DNA from: DATBLQ01 sp036555325
GTDB lineage: Bacteria; Pseudomonadota; Alphaproteobacteria; Rhizobiales; Aestuariivirgaceae
NCBI GenBank assembly: GCA_036555325.1
Contig: DATBLQ010000082.1
Span: forward strand, 1 to 64,000
DNA: 64,000 nt
Direction: 5' to 3'
Position numbers and translations under genes: made by a program. Position 1 is the first letter of the stretch; each line of letters starts with the position of its first letter. A model generated the notes under the pieces. The model worked only from the letters and a program-made list of their open reading frames with translations. It made no database searches and had not been told where the DNA came from. Positions 25,924 through 34,365 of this stretch are shown in pieces.

Positions 25924-27050
25924 GCTCGCTGTTCTCTTTCACTGTCCTGAAGACACAAGACAATGCGCGCCTCGGCTTGATCGACATGCCGCGGGGTCAG
26001 GTGCGCACACCCGCTTTCATGCCAGTCGGAACGGCCGGTACGGTCAAAGGCATGTTCCTGGATCAGGTGAAGGTCACTGGGACGGATATCATCCTAGGGA
26101 ATACCTATCATCTCATGCTTCGCCCCACGGCGGAGCGCATAGCCGCACTGGGCGGCCTGCACCAATTCATGGGATGGGATCGGCCAATTCTTACCGACTC
26201 GGGCGGTTTTCAGGTGATGTCACTCGCGAAGCTCCGCAAACTGAATGAGAATGGTGTTGTCTTTCAGTCGCATCTCGATGGAAAGCGCTACGATCTCACT
26301 CCCGAACGATCAATGGAGATTCAGCGATTGCTCGGTTCGGATATTCATATGCAGCTCGACGAGTGCCTGGAGTATCCGCATACCGAAAAAGAAGCCGAAC
26401 GGGCTATGCAGTTGTCGCTTACCTGGGCCGCGCGATCGCGCGAGAGGTTCGGCAACCAGCCGGGGAGAGGATGTTTCGGTATCGTCCAGGGCGGTGTGTC
26501 GGAACGGCTCCGCCTGCGGTCAATTCGGGGACTCGTCGAGATAGGATTTCACGGCTATGCGATTGGCGGCCTCGCGGTGGGCGAAGGGCAGGCTCTCATG
26601 CTCAAGACGCTCGAGATCACTGCGCCAGCGCTTCCTGCAGATAAGCCACGCTATCTCATGGGTGTCGGGACACCGGATGACATTCTCGAAGCTGTTGCCC
26701 GCGGCGTGGATATGATGGACTGTGTCATGCCCACCCGATCGGGACGACATGGGCAAGCTTTCACACGCTACGGCCGTCTCAATATGCGGAATTCAGTGCA
26801 TTCAGAGGATCCCAGACCGCTTGATCCGCTCAGCGCTTGCCCTGCAAGTACTCAATATTCGCGGGCTTATATTCATCATCTTGTCAAGTCAGGCGAGTTG
26901 TTGGGCATGATGATCCTCACATGGGCAAACATCGGCTACTACCAGGAACTCATGCAGGGCATCCGTTTGGCCATTGCCGAGGGCCGATTTACTGATTTCT
27001 ATCATGAGACCAAAACCGGGTGGGCAAGTGGCGATAATCAGGGAAGGTGA
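25920..27050 (+). CDS. tgt: tRNA-guanine transglycosylase, zinc site apparently lost
   Basis: Exchanges guanine 34 for preQ1 in tRNAs with GUN anticodons. The 376 residues keep Asp93 (TDSGGFQVMSL) and nucleophile Asp267 (GVDMMDCVMPTRSGRHGQAF). The C-terminal zinc ligands of the known enzymes (C318, C320, C323 and H349 in Zymomonas numbering) correspond here to Ser305, Cys307, Ser310 and Ala336 (PLSACPASTQYSRAY and LTWANIGYYQ), so only one of four remains. Activity without zinc is possible if local packing compensates. I chose the ATG overlapping the queA stop; an upstream start at 25896 would lie inside queA. Confidence 0.93.
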   Translation: MSSLFSFTVLKTQDNARLGLIDMPRGQVRTPAFMPVGTAGTVKGMFLDQVKVTGTDIILGNTYHLMLRPTAERIAALGGLHQFMGWDRPILTDSGGFQVMSLAKLRKLNENGVVFQSHLDGKRYDLTPERSMEIQRLLGSDIHMQLDECLEYPHTEKEAERAMQLSLTWAARSRERFGNQPGRGCFGIVQGGVSERLRLRSIRGLVEIGFHGYAIGGLAVGEGQALMLKTLEITAPALPADKPRYLMGVGTPDDILEAVARGVDMMDCVMPTRSGRHGQAFTRYGRLNMRNSVHSEDPRPLDPLSACPASTQYSRAYIHHLVKSGELLGMMILTWANIGYYQELMQGIRLAIAEGRFTDFYHETKTGWASGDNQGR

Positions 27051-27055
27051 CCAAG

Positions 27056-27631
27056 ATGAAACTGACGGGCGAACAGACAATCCCTGCGAACAGACAACGT
27101 GTTTGGGACGCGCTCAACGATCCCGAAATCCTAAAGCAATGCATCAAGGGATGCGAGCACATACAAAAGACCTCAGATACCGATTTCGCCGCGCGAATCC
27201 TTGCCAAGGTTGGACCGGTCAAAGCCAGGTTTACCGGTAAGGTCACGCTTACGAATCTCAAGCCGCCCGAAAGCTATACCATTTCGGGCCAAGGCGAGGG
27301 TGGCATCGCGGGGTTTGCCAAGGGCAAATCCGATATACGATTGAGTGAGGTGACTCCCAATGAAACTCTCATGGCTTATGACGTCGATGCCCAGGTCGGG
27401 GGCAAGCTTGCCATGATCGGCAGTCGGCTAATCGATGCCACTGCGCGATCTATGGCGCAGGAGTTCTTCGATCGTTTCGTGAGGCTGACGTCGATGCCGG
27501 CCGGAGCCAAACCGAAACGGGTTGCAGGACGTGCCGGGGGAAATTCAAACGCGAAAGCCAAAGGGTCGGAGAAAGAAGCGGGGAAGAAAGCCAAGAAGCG
27601 GTGGGGCTTGTTTCGAGCGAAAAGCTCATGA
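27056..27631 (+). CDS. CoxG family (SRPBCC-fold) protein
   Basis: Protein of 191 residues related to CoxG, the CO dehydrogenase maturation or membrane-anchoring protein. Residues 1-145 match the family (TIPANRQRVWDALNDPEILK, then PGC-like KGCEHI, and GEGGIAGFAKGKSDIRLSEV). The C-terminal 40 residues are low-complexity and Lys/Ala/Gly-rich (SEKEAGKKAKKRWGLF). No CO dehydrogenase genes are visible nearby, so the role is open. ATG at 27056 with AAGG upstream, 5 bases after tgt. Confidence 0.85.
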   Translation: MKLTGEQTIPANRQRVWDALNDPEILKQCIKGCEHIQKTSDTDFAARILAKVGPVKARFTGKVTLTNLKPPESYTISGQGEGGIAGFAKGKSDIRLSEVTPNETLMAYDVDAQVGGKLAMIGSRLIDATARSMAQEFFDRFVRLTSMPAGAKPKRVAGRAGGNSNAKAKGSEKEAGKKAKKRWGLFRAKSS

Positions 27632-27656
27632 TTGGCAGTCGAGTGCCTAGTGGTCA

Positions 27657-28472
27657 TCATTTGCCCGAACCAGCTATGTGCTCGCCTTCGCGGGTGAGGT
27701 AGTAGGCAGCAAGGATCGGCAGTAGCGTCACCGCGATCACGAATACCGCAACAACGTTCGTCACGGGTCGTTGTCTCGGCCTGATCAGCTCAGTAAGCAT
27801 CCAGATGGGCAAGGTAGATTGTTGCCCGGCTGTGAAAGTGGTCACAATCACCTCATCGAAAGACAGTGCGAAAGCAAGCATGCCGCCCGCTAGAAGGGCG
27901 CTTGCTATGTTCGGCAGAATCACATGCCGGAAGGTTTCGAAATAGTTTGCCCCCAGATCCATCGACGCTTCAATGAGATTACCGGACAGCCGGCGGAAAC
28001 GCGCAATGGCGTTGTTATAAACAACGACGATGCAGAACGTCGCGTGTCCCAGAACAATCGTCCAGTAGGAAAAATCTATGTCCATCATGTTGAAGGCAGA
28101 GCGCAAAGAGATACCGGTGATGATACCAGGCAGGGCGATCGGCAGGATGAACAGTAGCGAGATCGTCTCACGACCAAAAAACCGCGCGCGCGCCAGCGCC
28201 GCGGCAGCGCATGTTCCGAGAATCAATGCGAGCAATGTCGCAAATGCCGCCACGCGCAATGAAAGGGAAAGGGCATTCCAGATGTCGGGTCGTTCCCAAA
28301 CGACGGAGAACCACCTAAGCGTATAGCCGGGCGGAGGAAACTGGTAGCTTTTCTCCTCAGTAGTGAAGGCATAGAGGATGATTAGTGCCAGCGGCAGGTG
28401 CAGGAAAAGCAATCCACCGACGGCGAGGACACTGAGCGGCCAGGGTGCCTTGGCGTCGTCGCTAGAGCGCAT
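27657..28472 (-). CDS. ydcV: ABC transporter permease, YdcV-like
   Basis: Second membrane subunit of a putrescine/polyamine-type ABC importer, 271 residues, about six hydrophobic segments. The EAA loop reads EASMDLGANYFETFRHVILP, followed by FALSFDEVIVTTFTAG, a signature of PotC/YdcV permeases. I used the ATG at 28472, which overlaps the ydcU stop by 11 bases; the longer frame upstream lies inside ydcU. Last gene of the operon ydcS-ydcT-ydcU-ydcV, all on the minus strand, convergent with the CoxG-family gene. Confidence 0.93.
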   Translation of the reverse strand: MRSSDDAKAPWPLSVLAVGGLLFLHLPLALIILYAFTTEEKSYQFPPPGYTLRWFSVVWERPDIWNALSLSLRVAAFATLLALILGTCAAAALARARFFGRETISLLFILPIALPGIITGISLRSAFNMMDIDFSYWTIVLGHATFCIVVVYNNAIARFRRLSGNLIEASMDLGANYFETFRHVILPNIASALLAGGMLAFALSFDEVIVTTFTAGQQSTLPIWMLTELIRPRQRPVTNVVAVFVIAVTLLPILAAYYLTREGEHIAGSGK

Positions 28473-29409
28473 CGAACGCCCCCATCCGTTTTGCCACCCA
28501 AAGATAGATGCCCATGATGACGATAGGCACCACGGTGAATGCGGCAGCAAGCGGAATGTTTCCAGCAGTTCCTTGTTGGGCGTAAACCGCTTGGCCGATG
28601 AAGTAGCGCGAGGTGCCGACGATTTGCGGGATGATATAGTCTCCCATGGTTAGGGAGAAGGTGAAGATCGAGCCCGCGATAAGACCCGGCAGTGCCAGCG
28701 GGAGGATCACTGTTCTGAACGCCTGGGCCGGGTTTGCGCCAAGATCGGCCGATGCTTCAATGAGACTGCCTGGAACGCGTTCAAGGGCCGCTTGGGTCGG
28801 CAGGATCATATAGGGGAGCCACACATAAACGAAAACCAAGAACATCCCTATGTAGCTGATCGAGAGTGATGGACCACCAATCACGGGAAGGCCGAGAACC
28901 GAGTTCAAGAGCCATGATGTTTTGGTTATTTCGGCAAGCCAGGTCACAATTCCTTCCTTGGCAAGGATGAGTTTCCATGCGTAGACCTTGACCAGATAGC
29001 TCGACCATAGCGGCATCATGACAGCCAGATAGAAAAATGCCTTCCACTTGCCACGTGCATATCGGGCAGCGTAGTACGCGATGGGAAAGGCGATGATCGC
29101 CGACGCAATCGTCACAGCGGCGGCCATGAGAATACTTCTGACGATGATGTCGAAATTGGCGCGCTGAAAAAGCTGCGCGTAGGTCGAAAGCGTGAATTCG
29201 TACTTTACCAGTCCGGAGAATTCATCGAGACCATAAAAACTGTTGAGCAGCAGCGCCAACAGCGAGCCGACGTATACAATGCCAATCCACAAGAGGGGAG
29301 GTGCGAGGAGCAGCGCAAGCAGCAGCCAGCGATGACGAAACAGTATATCCGAGGCCCGGCTTGAAACTCCTGGGCTGGGCGCGCGGCTGGCAAGCGCAGC
29401 AGCCGTCAT
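28462..29409 (-). CDS. ydcU: ABC transporter permease, YdcU-like
   Basis: First membrane subunit of the same importer, 315 residues with six hydrophobic segments. The EAA loop is EASADLGANPAQAFRTVILP and is followed by FSLTMGDYIIPQIVG. The ATG at 29409 overlaps the stop of ydcT (ATGA), which fixes the start; the open frame reaching 29658 lies within ydcT. The N-terminal 30 residues before the first helix are polar and Arg-rich, as expected for the cytoplasmic side. Confidence 0.93.
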   Translation of the reverse strand: MTAAALASRAPSPGVSSRASDILFRHRWLLLALLLAPPLLWIGIVYVGSLLALLLNSFYGLDEFSGLVKYEFTLSTYAQLFQRANFDIIVRSILMAAAVTIASAIIAFPIAYYAARYARGKWKAFFYLAVMMPLWSSYLVKVYAWKLILAKEGIVTWLAEITKTSWLLNSVLGLPVIGGPSLSISYIGMFLVFVYVWLPYMILPTQAALERVPGSLIEASADLGANPAQAFRTVILPLALPGLIAGSIFTFSLTMGDYIIPQIVGTSRYFIGQAVYAQQGTAGNIPLAAAFTVVPIVIMGIYLWVAKRMGAFDAL

Positions 29410-30419
29410 TGCTTGGGCTCCATGGCGTGCAGGGCTTCGCGCGGCCAGTGAAATGTCACGCTTTGCCCCTCGACAAATGTTCCCATGGCAGAGGGCGCAT
29501 GTGCCGTCATTCGAAGCTCGCCAATGTTTAAGGTGACGCGTGTCTGTGAACCCTGATAATGAACGGCGGCTACCTTGCCAGTTACCGAGACCTGATCGGG
29601 CGGCGTGGATTGGCCGTTTTTCAGTATCGTGATTTTTTCCGGACGCAAGCTCGTCCAATTGAGTGATCCTCCATGCTCGTAGGCAAAGTCGGGGGGAAGC
29701 ACATTGGACGATCCAACGAAGGAGGCGACAAATCTGCTATTGGGTTGCTCATAGACTTCGCTGGGCCTGCCGACCTGAACGATGCGGCCTTCGTTGAAGA
29801 TTGCGAGGCGGTCAGACATGGCCAGCGCCTCACCCTGGTCGTGAGTTACGAATACGAAAGTTATACCTACTTCTTTCTGCAGTGACTTGAGTTCCTCCTG
29901 CATTTGCTCGCGAAGCTTCAAATCGAGCGCACCGAGCGGTTCATCGAGGAGAAGAACTTTCGGCTCATTAACAAGAGCCCGTGCCAGGGCCACTCGTTGC
30001 CGCTGGCCGCCTGACAGCTGAGAAGGTCGGCGATCTTCGAAACCGCTGAGCTTCACCATCGCCAGCGCTTCACGAGCTCTCTCCTCGCGCGATGCCTTCG
30101 GCAAACCGCGGATCATGAGGCCATAGGCGACGTTTTCTCCCACGGTCATATGTGGAAATAGAGCGTAGTCCTGGAAGACGGTATTAACGCTTCGTCGATA
30201 GGGGGGCACGCCTTCGGCCGTTTCACCGAAGATCTCGATGTGTCCCTTATCCGGTTGCTCGAACCCCGCAATGAGTCGCAGGCAGGTCGTTTTGCCCGAT
30301 CCAGAGGGGCCGAGCATGGCGAAGAATTCCCCTTCCGCCACGTCGAGAGTTACATCGTCGACAGCGCGAATCGTGCCGAAATGACGCGATACGTTCTGGA
30401 ATCTAACGGCAGTGGTCAT
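29406..30419 (-). CDS. ydcT: ABC transporter ATP-binding protein, YdcT-like
   Basis: Nucleotide-binding subunit, 337 residues. Walker A is GPSGSGKTT, the signature LSGGQRQRVALARAL, Walker B VLLLDEPLGALD, and the switch His lies in FVTHDQGEALAMSD. Residues 240-337 form the MalK/PotA-type C-terminal regulatory (TOBE) domain. The ATPase follows ydcS with a 70-base gap that contains a hairpin. It is the nearest possible energiser for the ATPase-less Pot-like set at 35093-37844 as well, though each set usually has its own. Confidence 0.94.
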   Translation of the reverse strand: MTTAVRFQNVSRHFGTIRAVDDVTLDVAEGEFFAMLGPSGSGKTTCLRLIAGFEQPDKGHIEIFGETAEGVPPYRRSVNTVFQDYALFPHMTVGENVAYGLMIRGLPKASREERAREALAMVKLSGFEDRRPSQLSGGQRQRVALARALVNEPKVLLLDEPLGALDLKLREQMQEELKSLQKEVGITFVFVTHDQGEALAMSDRLAIFNEGRIVQVGRPSEVYEQPNSRFVASFVGSSNVLPPDFAYEHGGSLNWTSLRPEKITILKNGQSTPPDQVSVTGKVAAVHYQGSQTRVTLNIGELRMTAHAPSAMGTFVEGQSVTFHWPREALHAMEPKQ

Positions 30420-30443
30420 TGATCGGCTTTACGTCAGACAGCC

Positions 30444-30466
30444 CCTCTTGCTTGCCTGGCAAGAGG
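30444..30466 (-). promoter_or_regulatory. Intercistronic hairpin between ydcS and ydcT
   Basis: CCTCTTGC (30444-30451) pairs with GCAAGAGG (30459-30466) over a 7-base loop. No T-run follows on the minus strand, so it more likely stabilises the ydcS transcript end than stops transcription. Confidence 0.5.
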
Positions 30467-30489
30467 AGCTGCCGCAGGAGACGGTCTGC

Positions 30490-31650
30490 TCAGCGTCCGC
30501 CTAAGACCGCGATGTAGTCGGATACCCAGCGGTAATAGGGCACGCAGCCGCTGGACTGTGACTGGCACTTGGCAACAGGCGTCCGCCAGAAATGAACCTT
30601 GGCGAAATTGCCAGCACCGTTGGTTTCACAGCCGGCATCGGTGAGCAGCGCGTTGCCCGTGCATGCCGCGGGAACAGCCGGAACGGACCCGAACCAAGCT
30701 GCAAGATCGCCCTGCAGCTTGGGATTTATCGAGTGCTCAAGCCACATGTAGGCGCAATTGGGGTGGGGGGCTTCCGAATGCATCATCGTGGTGTCCGCCC
30801 AGCCAGTTGCTCCTTCATCCGGAATTACCGAAGCAATGGGCTGCTTTTCCGCTTGCAGAAGATTTACCTGAAACGGCCAGGAAGAGGACGCAACTACGCC
30901 CTCATTCTTGAAGTCGTCAATTTGAATGAACGCGTCGTGCCAGTACCTGCCGACTATCTTGCGCTGAGCTCGCAGAATCTCAAGGGCCGCCTTGTACTGC
31001 TCTTCGGTGAGCTCATAGGGATCCTTGATGCCTAGTTCGGGTTTATGCTTCATCAGGTAAAGCGCGGCGTCTGCGATATAGATCGGTCCGTCAAACGCCT
31101 GGACACGACCTTCGTTCGATTTCCCATCGGGCAAGTCGGTTTTCTCAAAAACTATAGACCAGCTCTTAGGCGGTTCTTTGAAGACATTGCTGTTGTAGGC
31201 GAGAACATTGGCTCCCCATTGGTAGGGGACGCCATAATGTACGCCATCGACGGTGTGCCAGGGCGCGTTCTGAAGGCGCTCATCAACCGTTGACCAACTG
31301 GGGACCAGATCTATGTTGACCGGTTGAACCCGCTTGCCCGAAATCAGCCGTAACGAGGCATCGCCCGAGGCGGTTACCAAATCAAATCCGCCCTCGTTCA
31401 TCAAAGCGACCATTTCATCCGATGTTCCGGCGGTTTTCACATTGACCTTACAGCCGGTCTTCTTCTCGAAGTCTGTGACCCAGTCGTAGTTTTTGTCCGT
31501 TTCACCGCGTTCGATATAACCCGGCCACGCAACGATATCGACTTGACCCTCCCCAGCACCGATTTCCTTCTTCATCTCCTGGGCAAGCGTAGGTGCTGCC
31601 AATGCGCCTGCCGCAATCACCGACAGTACCACGCGGTGAGTAAGCTTCAT
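30490..31650 (-). CDS. ydcS: ABC transporter substrate-binding protein, YdcS-like
   Basis: Periplasmic binding protein of 386 residues with a signal peptide (1-24, ending LAQE). It strongly resembles E. coli YdcS as I remember it, a family-1 spermidine/putrescine-type binding protein: DIVAWPGYIERGETDKNYDW, TSDEMVALMNEGGFDLVTAS, PYQWGANVLAYN, GRVQAFDGPIYIADAALYL and HSEAPHPNCAYMW are near-identical blocks. In E. coli the ydcSTUV system is a putative putrescine importer. The ATG at 31650 has GGGAGG upstream; the longer open frame is not a plausible signal peptide. It heads the minus-strand operon and diverges from the amino acid ABC genes. Confidence 0.95.
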   Translation of the reverse strand: MKLTHRVVLSVIAAGALAAPTLAQEMKKEIGAGEGQVDIVAWPGYIERGETDKNYDWVTDFEKKTGCKVNVKTAGTSDEMVALMNEGGFDLVTASGDASLRLISGKRVQPVNIDLVPSWSTVDERLQNAPWHTVDGVHYGVPYQWGANVLAYNSNVFKEPPKSWSIVFEKTDLPDGKSNEGRVQAFDGPIYIADAALYLMKHKPELGIKDPYELTEEQYKAALEILRAQRKIVGRYWHDAFIQIDDFKNEGVVASSSWPFQVNLLQAEKQPIASVIPDEGATGWADTTMMHSEAPHPNCAYMWLEHSINPKLQGDLAAWFGSVPAVPAACTGNALLTDAGCETNGAGNFAKVHFWRTPVAKCQSQSSGCVPYYRWVSDYIAVLGGR

Positions 31651-31681
31651 GATTGTCCTCCCATGCCGGCTAACGTCTGTT

Positions 31682-31843
31682 TTGCGCAATAACCCTGCCG
31701 ATCGCGAAGCATATTGCGTTTGTGACGGACGACAGAATAAGCCCTCCGTGACATGGAACCTAGCCTGTCCTACCAATAAATGGAAGTTCGTCCTTGGATG
31801 CCGCCTGGTGGTTGCGCCAATGATATTGCGTGCTACATTGCAA
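31682..31843. promoter_or_regulatory. Divergent promoter region with repeated TTGCG/CGCAA half-sites
   Basis: The 227-base gap between the divergent ydcS and the ATPase gene at 31878 holds several related half-sites: TTGCGCAATA (31682-31691, with palindrome TTGCGCAA), ATATTGCGTT (31711-31720), GTTGCGCCA (31811-31819) and ATATTGCGTG (31823-31832), then CATTGCAAA near 31836. Repeats of this kind between divergent transport operons suggest one regulator serving both. No core promoter is clear. Confidence 0.35.
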
Positions 31844-31877
31844 ACGATGAATTGACGGCAAGTGCCGAGGAACGTTG

Positions 31878-32681
31878 ATGGCGTCGGAAGTAACGACCAA
31901 GCACGCCAGCAGACGACCGGAAGCGGTCGTGGTTGAGGACCTTCATAAATATTTCGGACCCCTGGAAGTCCTTAAGGGCGTTTCGATGACTGCCCGCGAA
32001 GGCGATGTGGTGTCGATGATCGGCGCCTCCGGTTCCGGCAAGAGCACCTTTCTTCGCTGTATCAACTTTCTGGAAATGCCGAACCAAGGCCGCATCATGG
32101 TGAACGGCGAAGAAGTCAAGCTCAAGCGCGGTAGGGACGGCAATTCAATGCCCGCGAACCCCCGCCAAATCGAACGAATCCGGACACAGCTAGGCATGGT
32201 GTTTCAAAGTTTCAATCTTTGGCCGCATATGACCGTCCTCGAAAACGTGATCGAAGCTCCAATTCACGTGCTCAAGGTGCCAAAAGTTAAAGCGATTGAG
32301 CGCGGCGAAGCCTTGCTCAACAAAGTCGGGCTTTACGAAAAGCGCAACCAATATCCTGCCTTTCTTTCGGGTGGGCAACAGCAGCGTGCATCAATCGCCC
32401 GGGCGCTGTGTATGGAGCCCAAGGTCATGCTGTTCGACGAGCCGACGTCGGCCCTCGACCCGGAGTTGGTGGGTGAAGTTCTAAAGGTGATTCGCGACCT
32501 GGCGAATGAGGGCCGGACAATGATCCTCGTGACCCACGAAATGAGTTTTGCCCGCGATGTTTCGAGCCACGTTATCTTCCTACATAAGGGATTGATTGAG
32601 GAGGAGGGCCCGCCGGAACAGGTCTTTGACCATCCCAAAAGTGAGCGCTGTAAGCAGTTTACGAAGAGAAAACCGCATTAG
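31878..32681 (+). CDS. Amino acid ABC transporter ATP-binding protein (HisP/GlnQ type)
   Basis: Nucleotide-binding subunit of a polar amino acid importer, 267 residues. Walker A GASGSGKST, Q-loop region MVFQSFNLWPHMTVLENV, signature LSGGQQQRASIARAL, Walker B VMLFDEPTSALDPELVGEV and switch His in LVTHEMSFARDVS are typical of the PAAT group. An insert of charged residues (KLKRGRDGNSMP) near position 80 is as in HisP. The ATG at 31878 follows a TTG codon in frame. It heads the ATPase-SBP-permease-permease operon at 31878-35055. Confidence 0.95.
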   Translation: MASEVTTKHASRRPEAVVVEDLHKYFGPLEVLKGVSMTAREGDVVSMIGASGSGKSTFLRCINFLEMPNQGRIMVNGEEVKLKRGRDGNSMPANPRQIERIRTQLGMVFQSFNLWPHMTVLENVIEAPIHVLKVPKVKAIERGEALLNKVGLYEKRNQYPAFLSGGQQQRASIARALCMEPKVMLFDEPTSALDPELVGEVLKVIRDLANEGRTMILVTHEMSFARDVSSHVIFLHKGLIEEEGPPEQVFDHPKSERCKQFTKRKPH

Positions 32682-32790
32682 CAGCGATTGCGCTTTGAGG
32701 GGGACTTGGTAATGTTAGTTCATCACTGGCCGTAACGGACACAACGTGGGGCGCTGCCGTCGGTCCAGAAATCTCAACGGGAGGTTCGAC

Positions 32791-33576
32791 ATGAAGTCAT
32801 TCATTCGGGTTGCAGCGGCCTCGGTATTCGCGCTGCTTGTTGGATCCGCGGCAGCTCAAGCCGATCTCAAGTTCGGGGTCGCAGCAGAACCCTATCCGCC
32901 ATTTTCATCGAAAGATGCCTCCGGGAAATGGGTCGGCTGGGAAATCGACATGATGAATGCCGTCTGCAAGCAGATGAACGAGAAATGCGAATTGGTGGAA
33001 GTTGCCTGGGACGGAATCATTCCGGCACTGACATCGAAGCAAATCGATGTCATTTGGAGCTCGATGTCCATTACGGACGAGCGCAAAAAGACCATCAATT
33101 TCACAAACATGTATTATGACACGCAAACCGTAATTATCGGCGCGAAAGACGGAGACAAGGACATCACGCCGGAGCATTTGAAAGGCAAAACCATCGGCGC
33201 GCAGGTTTCGACGATTCACGAAAGATATCTGCAGAAATATTATGGAGCCGGTTCGGAAATTAAAACATATCAAACACAGGACGAGGCCAATAACGACCTC
33301 GCCGCGGGACGTCTCGACTATGTCCAGGCCGACGGCAGCGCACTCGATGCATTTCTGAAAACGGAGCAGGGCCAAGCCTGCTGTGAATTCAAAGGCCAGG
33401 TTCCTGACGATCCCATCCTCGGGGAAGGGGTAGGCGGGGGCCTGCGCAAGGAAGACACCGAGCTCAAGGCAAAGTTCGACAAGGCCATCAGCGAATTGGC
33501 AACGAGCGGCGAGATTCAAAAGATCACCGAAAACTATCCGGAGCTCAAGCCGGTGATCGTCCTCCCGACCTCGTAA
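32791..33576 (+). CDS. Amino acid ABC transporter substrate-binding protein (family 3)
   Basis: Periplasmic binding protein of 261 residues with a signal peptide (1-23, ending AAAQA). The fold is the HisJ/ArgT/OccT type: KFGVAAEPYPPFSSKDASGK, then GWEIDMMNAVCKQM, SSMSITDERKKTINFTNMYY and a central GAQVSTIHERYLQKYYG. Ligand guess: basic amino acid or opine, low confidence. GGGAGG lies 5 bases before the ATG at 32791. A 10-bp stem-loop follows the stop. Confidence 0.92.
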   Translation: MKSFIRVAAASVFALLVGSAAAQADLKFGVAAEPYPPFSSKDASGKWVGWEIDMMNAVCKQMNEKCELVEVAWDGIIPALTSKQIDVIWSSMSITDERKKTINFTNMYYDTQTVIIGAKDGDKDITPEHLKGKTIGAQVSTIHERYLQKYYGAGSEIKTYQTQDEANNDLAAGRLDYVQADGSALDAFLKTEQGQACCEFKGQVPDDPILGEGVGGGLRKEDTELKAKFDKAISELATSGEIQKITENYPELKPVIVLPTS

Positions 33577-33585
33577 TCAATAAGT

Positions 33586-33613
33586 TCGGCCACGCCTCAT
33601 AAAGCGTGGCCGA
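33586..33613 (+). promoter_or_regulatory. Intercistronic hairpin after the amino acid SBP gene
   Basis: TCGGCCACGC (33586-33595) pairs perfectly with GCGTGGCCGA (33604-33613) around an 8-base loop. There is no T-run, so it is best read as an mRNA-stability or partial-attenuation element between the binding protein and permease genes. Confidence 0.6.
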
Positions 33614-33640
33614 CATCCCCGGTTAGGAAGGCGAAAGGGA

Positions 33641-34360
33641 ATGGCGCAGCCGGGTTTTCCCGAAATCCTGTCGCTCGGCGATCAAGGCTATGGCGATGAG
33701 TTGTTGCGCGGCGCATTGGTCACGCTGCAGATTTCCGCCTGCGCCTATTCTATTGGCCTGGTGATTGGATTGGCCGGGGCGATGGGCAAGCTCGGCAGCA
33801 ACAGGATCGTTCGTTGGATCCTTGCTCTGTATACAACAATCGTGCGCGCCTCCCCCGACCTCATCATCATTCTTTTGCTCTACTATGCGGGCACGGGGCT
33901 GCTCAATTCAATGCTGACAGCTCGCGGTTATACATCAGTGCACGTGAGCGGCTTTGCGGCGGCTGTGGCGGTGCTGGCTTTCATGTACGGGGCATATTCA
34001 ACAGAAGTGTTGCGGTCAGCCATTCAGGCGATTCCCGTCGGCCAGATCGAGGCCGCCAAAGCGGTTGGAATGAACCCCTGGCTGCGGTTTCGACGCATCA
34101 TTGTTCCGGCAATGCTGCCCCTAGCAATTCCCGGCATGGGCAACCTTTGGCTGAACGTGACCAAAGATTCTTCCCTCATTGCCGTGGTTGGTTATACGGA
34201 ACTGCTGCTTGCGACCCGACAGGCGGCGGGCAACACGAAACAATACTTCATGTTCTTTCTGTGTGCGGCGTTCATCTACCTGGCGATAACGCTCGTTTCC
34301 AATCAGGCCTTCAAACGCATCGAAGCGCGGTTTCGGCGCGGCATGCCCAAACTCGGATAG
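33641..34360 (+). CDS. Amino acid ABC transporter permease (HisQ type)
   Basis: Membrane subunit of 239 residues with about five hydrophobic segments. The N-terminal LLRGALVTLQISACAYSIGL and the EAA loop EAAKAVGMNPWLRFRRIIVP, followed by PLAIPGMGNLWLNVTKDSSL, are typical of HisQ/OccQ permeases. The resemblance to octopine/nopaline-type permeases is suggestive but not decisive. It precedes its partner by 5 bases. Confidence 0.93.
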   Translation: MAQPGFPEILSLGDQGYGDELLRGALVTLQISACAYSIGLVIGLAGAMGKLGSNRIVRWILALYTTIVRASPDLIIILLLYYAGTGLLNSMLTARGYTSVHVSGFAAAVAVLAFMYGAYSTEVLRSAIQAIPVGQIEAAKAVGMNPWLRFRRIIVPAMLPLAIPGMGNLWLNVTKDSSLIAVVGYTELLLATRQAAGNTKQYFMFFLCAAFIYLAITLVSNQAFKRIEARFRRGMPKLG

Positions 34361-34365
34361 ATGCC

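Noticed and set aside
28462..29658. Longer version of the YdcU-like permease
   Set aside because: The extension lies inside ydcT; the ATG at 29409 overlaps the ydcT stop and gives the usual N-terminus.
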